Source: Palleronia rufa
Lineage (GTDB): Bacteria; Pseudomonadota; Alphaproteobacteria; Rhodobacterales; Rhodobacteraceae
Direction of reading: 5' to 3'
DNA length: 58,552 bases
Assembly: GCF_000743715.1 (NCBI RefSeq)
Contig: NZ_JQEY01000011.1
Span: 54,952-113,503 of the forward strand
In this document: piece by piece, positions 56,824-58,552 of the stretch
How positions within the stretch are numbered: the stretch's first letter is position 1
Layout: every line of letters begins with the position of its first letter
Notes under the pieces: model-generated
The model's database searches: none
What the model was told of the DNA's origin: nothing
The model's input: only the letters and a program-made list of their open reading frames with translations
Program-made: the position numbers and the translations under genes

Positions 56824-56933
56824 GTCGCCGGTAACCCTTTGCAAATACAACTTATTCCTGTGCCTTCATGGCCGTGGGCCTGCCACAATCGGGGGTCATT
56901 GCCTGCCCGCAGTTTGACACAAGGAGACGACTG

Positions 56934-57524
56934 ATGGGTTTACTGTTTGGGGGGCCGAGCCCGATTTTGACGAGCATCGCGCAGCCGGTCCAGAAGGCGA
57001 CGCCGACGGTGACAGAGCCTGACAAGCCGGCCATGACCGTCGATACCCGCAGCGCCAATGAGCCGGAGCCGGCTGCGGCCCCGTCGGGGGTTGCCGAGGG
57101 CGAATCGAAGGAAAGCGCCGTTGCGGCGACGGTCGTTGCGGCCGGGACCGATCCCGCCGCCACGGTCGCAAGTACCGCCGTCGGGACGCCCGCCGGCAGT
57201 GCCGTGGAACCTCTGGCGACCACGGCTGGCGCCGCAGACCGGAGCCGCGCCGCCCCGGCCGCCGATGCCGGAGGGGCAGGGGCCGCGTCATTTGCGGACC
57301 GCGCCGAGAGCGTCGAGGATTCCGACGCCGCCGCCCGCGCAGCGGCCGAATCGGCTCGTGCGAGCTTCTCGCGCGATCGGCTCATCTCGACCGTCGCGAC
57401 GGCGGGGCAGGGCGGCGCGATGGCCGAGAAGGCGGCCCTCCTGGCGGTTGCCGATGCCGGGTACAGCGAGGGCAAAGCCACATCCGAACCCAAGGCCGAG
57501 CCGTCGCTCGCCCGCGCGGTCTGA
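56934..57524 (+). CDS. Ala-rich low-complexity protein of unknown function
   Basis: The 196 residues begin MGLLFGGPSPILTSIAQPVQ after a strong AAGGAG site. They then become an Ala/Thr/Pro/Glu-rich tract without predicted fold (residues about 25-130) and end in a helical Ala-rich part (AAARAAAESARASFSRDRLI, AEKAALLAVADAGYSEGKA). There is no clear signal peptide. I recognise no family. The end recalls flagellar or phage structural helices only loosely. A strong hairpin follows the stop. Confidence 0.6.
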   Translation: MGLLFGGPSPILTSIAQPVQKATPTVTEPDKPAMTVDTRSANEPEPAAAPSGVAEGESKESAVAATVVAAGTDPAATVASTAVGTPAGSAVEPLATTAGAADRSRAAPAADAGGAGAASFADRAESVEDSDAAARAAAESARASFSRDRLISTVATAGQGGAMAEKAALLAVADAGYSEGKATSEPKAEPSLARAV

Positions 57525-57531
57525 CCGGCCC

Positions 57532-57555
57532 CGGGCGGCCTTGGATGGCCGCCCG
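57532..57555 (+). terminator. Strong hairpin after the Ala-rich gene
   Basis: CGGGCGGCC/GGCCGCCCG with a six-base loop lies eight bases after the stop. No U-run follows, so it may be a transcript-stabilising hairpin rather than a full intrinsic terminator. Confidence 0.5.
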
Positions 57556-57977
57556 GCGCCCCAATGCGGTGAATGCTCCCCGTGCGTCTTGGCCGCGATC
57601 CTGCAAGGGAGGTGCGGTCCAGGCGCGTGGTGGGACAGCCATGGGGGCTCCCCTGAGGCAAGGGTTGCCGGACCGGCTATCCTGCACCGGAATGGGATCC
57701 TTCCTGCCGGATGGCGTGAGGCCCACCGCCTGCGCACCACCCGTTCCGGCCCGCCGAGCCCGGGGTGTTGATTGAGAATATACAGGCGCACACTCGATCC
57801 ACGGACGGAGTGCGATCCGTCGGCGGCTTCGCCTGCGGACCCGATGTGAAGACTCACCCATGGGTAAACGCCCTCTTTGGCCGGATTCCGGGTGCAGATG
57901 ATCCCCCGGTCATGCCATGATCAGCAGGCAGCACGAACACGCCTCCAGTCCGCACCCGTGTCGGTGTCGTTCCGCAG
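57556..57977. other. Stretch with no supported gene
   Basis: About 420 bases between the hairpin and the VOC fragment. Frames on both strands lack family residues. No RNA or repeat is seen. Confidence 0.45.
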
Positions 57978-58235
57978 CTAGATCGCAAACGTGACATGAC
58001 CGTTCGCGTCGATCGGCCAGGCGGGGTTCCACGCGATCTCCCAGACATGACCGTCCGGATCGCCGACATACCCGCGGCGGCCGCCCTGGGGCGGAGCGTC
58101 GGGTTCGCGCAGCAGAATCGCACCGGCCTGGATGAGCCGGTCGATGACCGCATCCACGTCCTCCTCCGTGGGGACGTTATGCGCGAGCGAGAAGGCTCCG
58201 GGGCTTGTCATGCCGTGCTGTCGGGTGTCATCCTC
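57978..58235 (-). pseudogene. VOC (glyoxalase-like) protein, N-terminus lost to IS630
   Basis: The C-terminal part reads SLAHNVPTEEDVDAVIDRLI, then QAGAILLREPDAPPQGG and GYVGDPDGHVWEIAWNPAWP. This is the second half of a glyoxalase-fold protein with the metal Glu in HVWEIAWN. The frame stays open upstream into the IS630 end at 58236-58237, so the first roughly 55 residues are missing. ATG 58211 could restart translation, but the fold would be incomplete. Confidence 0.8.
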
Positions 58236-58543
58236 TAGAGCATGATGAGATTAGCTTGAAGCGTATCCAGTATTGGCGAGGTAGTTCGCGCACTCCTGTG
58301 GGCTGAAGCGGTCGAGCAGTGTCCCGATCCTGCGCCACGTTGCCTCCATTGTGCGCTCGGCTGCGTTGCGGAGCATGTGTTTGAGCTTCGAGAAGACCTG
58401 TTCAATCGGGTTCAGGTCGGGGCTGTAGGGCGGCAGAAAAAGTAGATGCGCTTTCGCGTTACGGATCGCCTGCCGCACGGCTTGCCCTTTGTGGCTGCCC
58501 AGATTGTCCATAACCACCACATCGCCCGGGCGCAGGGTTGGGA
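58236..58543 (-). mobile_element. Second IS630 copy, 3' end, with partial transposase
   Basis: From TA 58236-58237 the sequence is the right end of the IS630 element found complete at 3420-4469. The transposase C-terminus (58251 upward) includes [11 protein letters not shown] and [18 protein letters not shown], with the last two catalytic acids. It is identical in protein to the first copy over 88 residues. Identity breaks at 58544, where adapter-like bases begin. Confidence 0.93.
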
Positions 58544-58552
58544 CTGTCTCTT
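58544..58552. other. Probable sequencing-adapter remnant (Tn5/Nextera mosaic end)
   Basis: The last nine bases are CTGTCTCTT, the first nine of the Tn5/Nextera mosaic-end read-through sequence. The complete IS630 copy reads CGAGCACG at the same place. These bases are probably not chromosomal. Confidence 0.75.

Overview
The window is a high-GC alphaproteobacterial stretch, most likely from the family Rhodobacteraceae. This rests on gene content and order: a DUF6314 protein, divergent dgt/erpA, zwf-pgl-pgi, argS-SPOR-nagZ-scpA-scpB, rpmF-plsX-fabH-ihfA-MerR-tRNA-Pro, and a coiled-coil/zapA pair with a 6S-like RNA. The genus cannot be fixed from this sequence. Both ends lie inside insertion sequences, and the last 9 bases match the start of a Tn5/Nextera mosaic-end adapter. 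The window is therefore probably a whole draft contig that broke at repeats.

Layout. 1-4469 is a patchwork of damaged insertion sequences (IS5, IS3, IS110, IS481, IS3, IS256, IS630). 4467-10918 holds a DUF6314 protein, purB, a small lipoprotein, an orphan FliG-like protein, a 950-base gap, a membrane alpha/beta-hydrolase and a DUF488 protein. 11242-21364 is central carbon metabolism (tkt, pgi, pgl, zwf) with zapA, a candidate 6S RNA, bolA and a monothiol glutaredoxin, and a putP-type symporter. 21463-30784 has VOC, HNH and FAH-fold enzymes, the rpmF-plsX-fabH-ihfA-MerR cluster, tRNA-Pro(GGG), a double-length dCTP deaminase, a WecA/MraY-type transferase and a nitroreductase. 30795-38221 is a tightly overlapping minus-strand run for chromosome condensation, peptidoglycan recycling and arginyl-tRNA synthesis, then a K+/Na+:H+ antiporter. 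38346-42244 has a GH13 glucosidase, a SRPBCC protein with no ATG start, dgt and erpA. 42245-44629 is an accessory break: an intact IS5 element, a membrane-protein gene cut by it, and AT-richer DNA. 44630-58235 has alaS, the polyamine genes (speE, speD, odc), rplM-rpsI, a PQQ-type sugar dehydrogenase lipoprotein, two cytochromes c with a 59-residue membrane protein, hpt and a COQ10-like protein. A VOC gene cut by a second IS630 copy closes the window.

How the genes work together. Zwf, Pgl, Pgi and Tkt give the oxidative and non-oxidative pentose-phosphate and Entner-Doudoroff entry steps. Odc makes putrescine and SpeD/SpeE turn it into spermidine. PlsX and FabH start phospholipid and fatty-acid synthesis. 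BolA, the CGFS glutaredoxin and ErpA belong to iron-sulfur handling. ScpA/ScpB condense the chromosome. I see no CRISPR array, prophage or recognisable defence island. The least ordinary parts are the IS mosaic, the accessory break before alaS, the odc leader and several coupled small genes.
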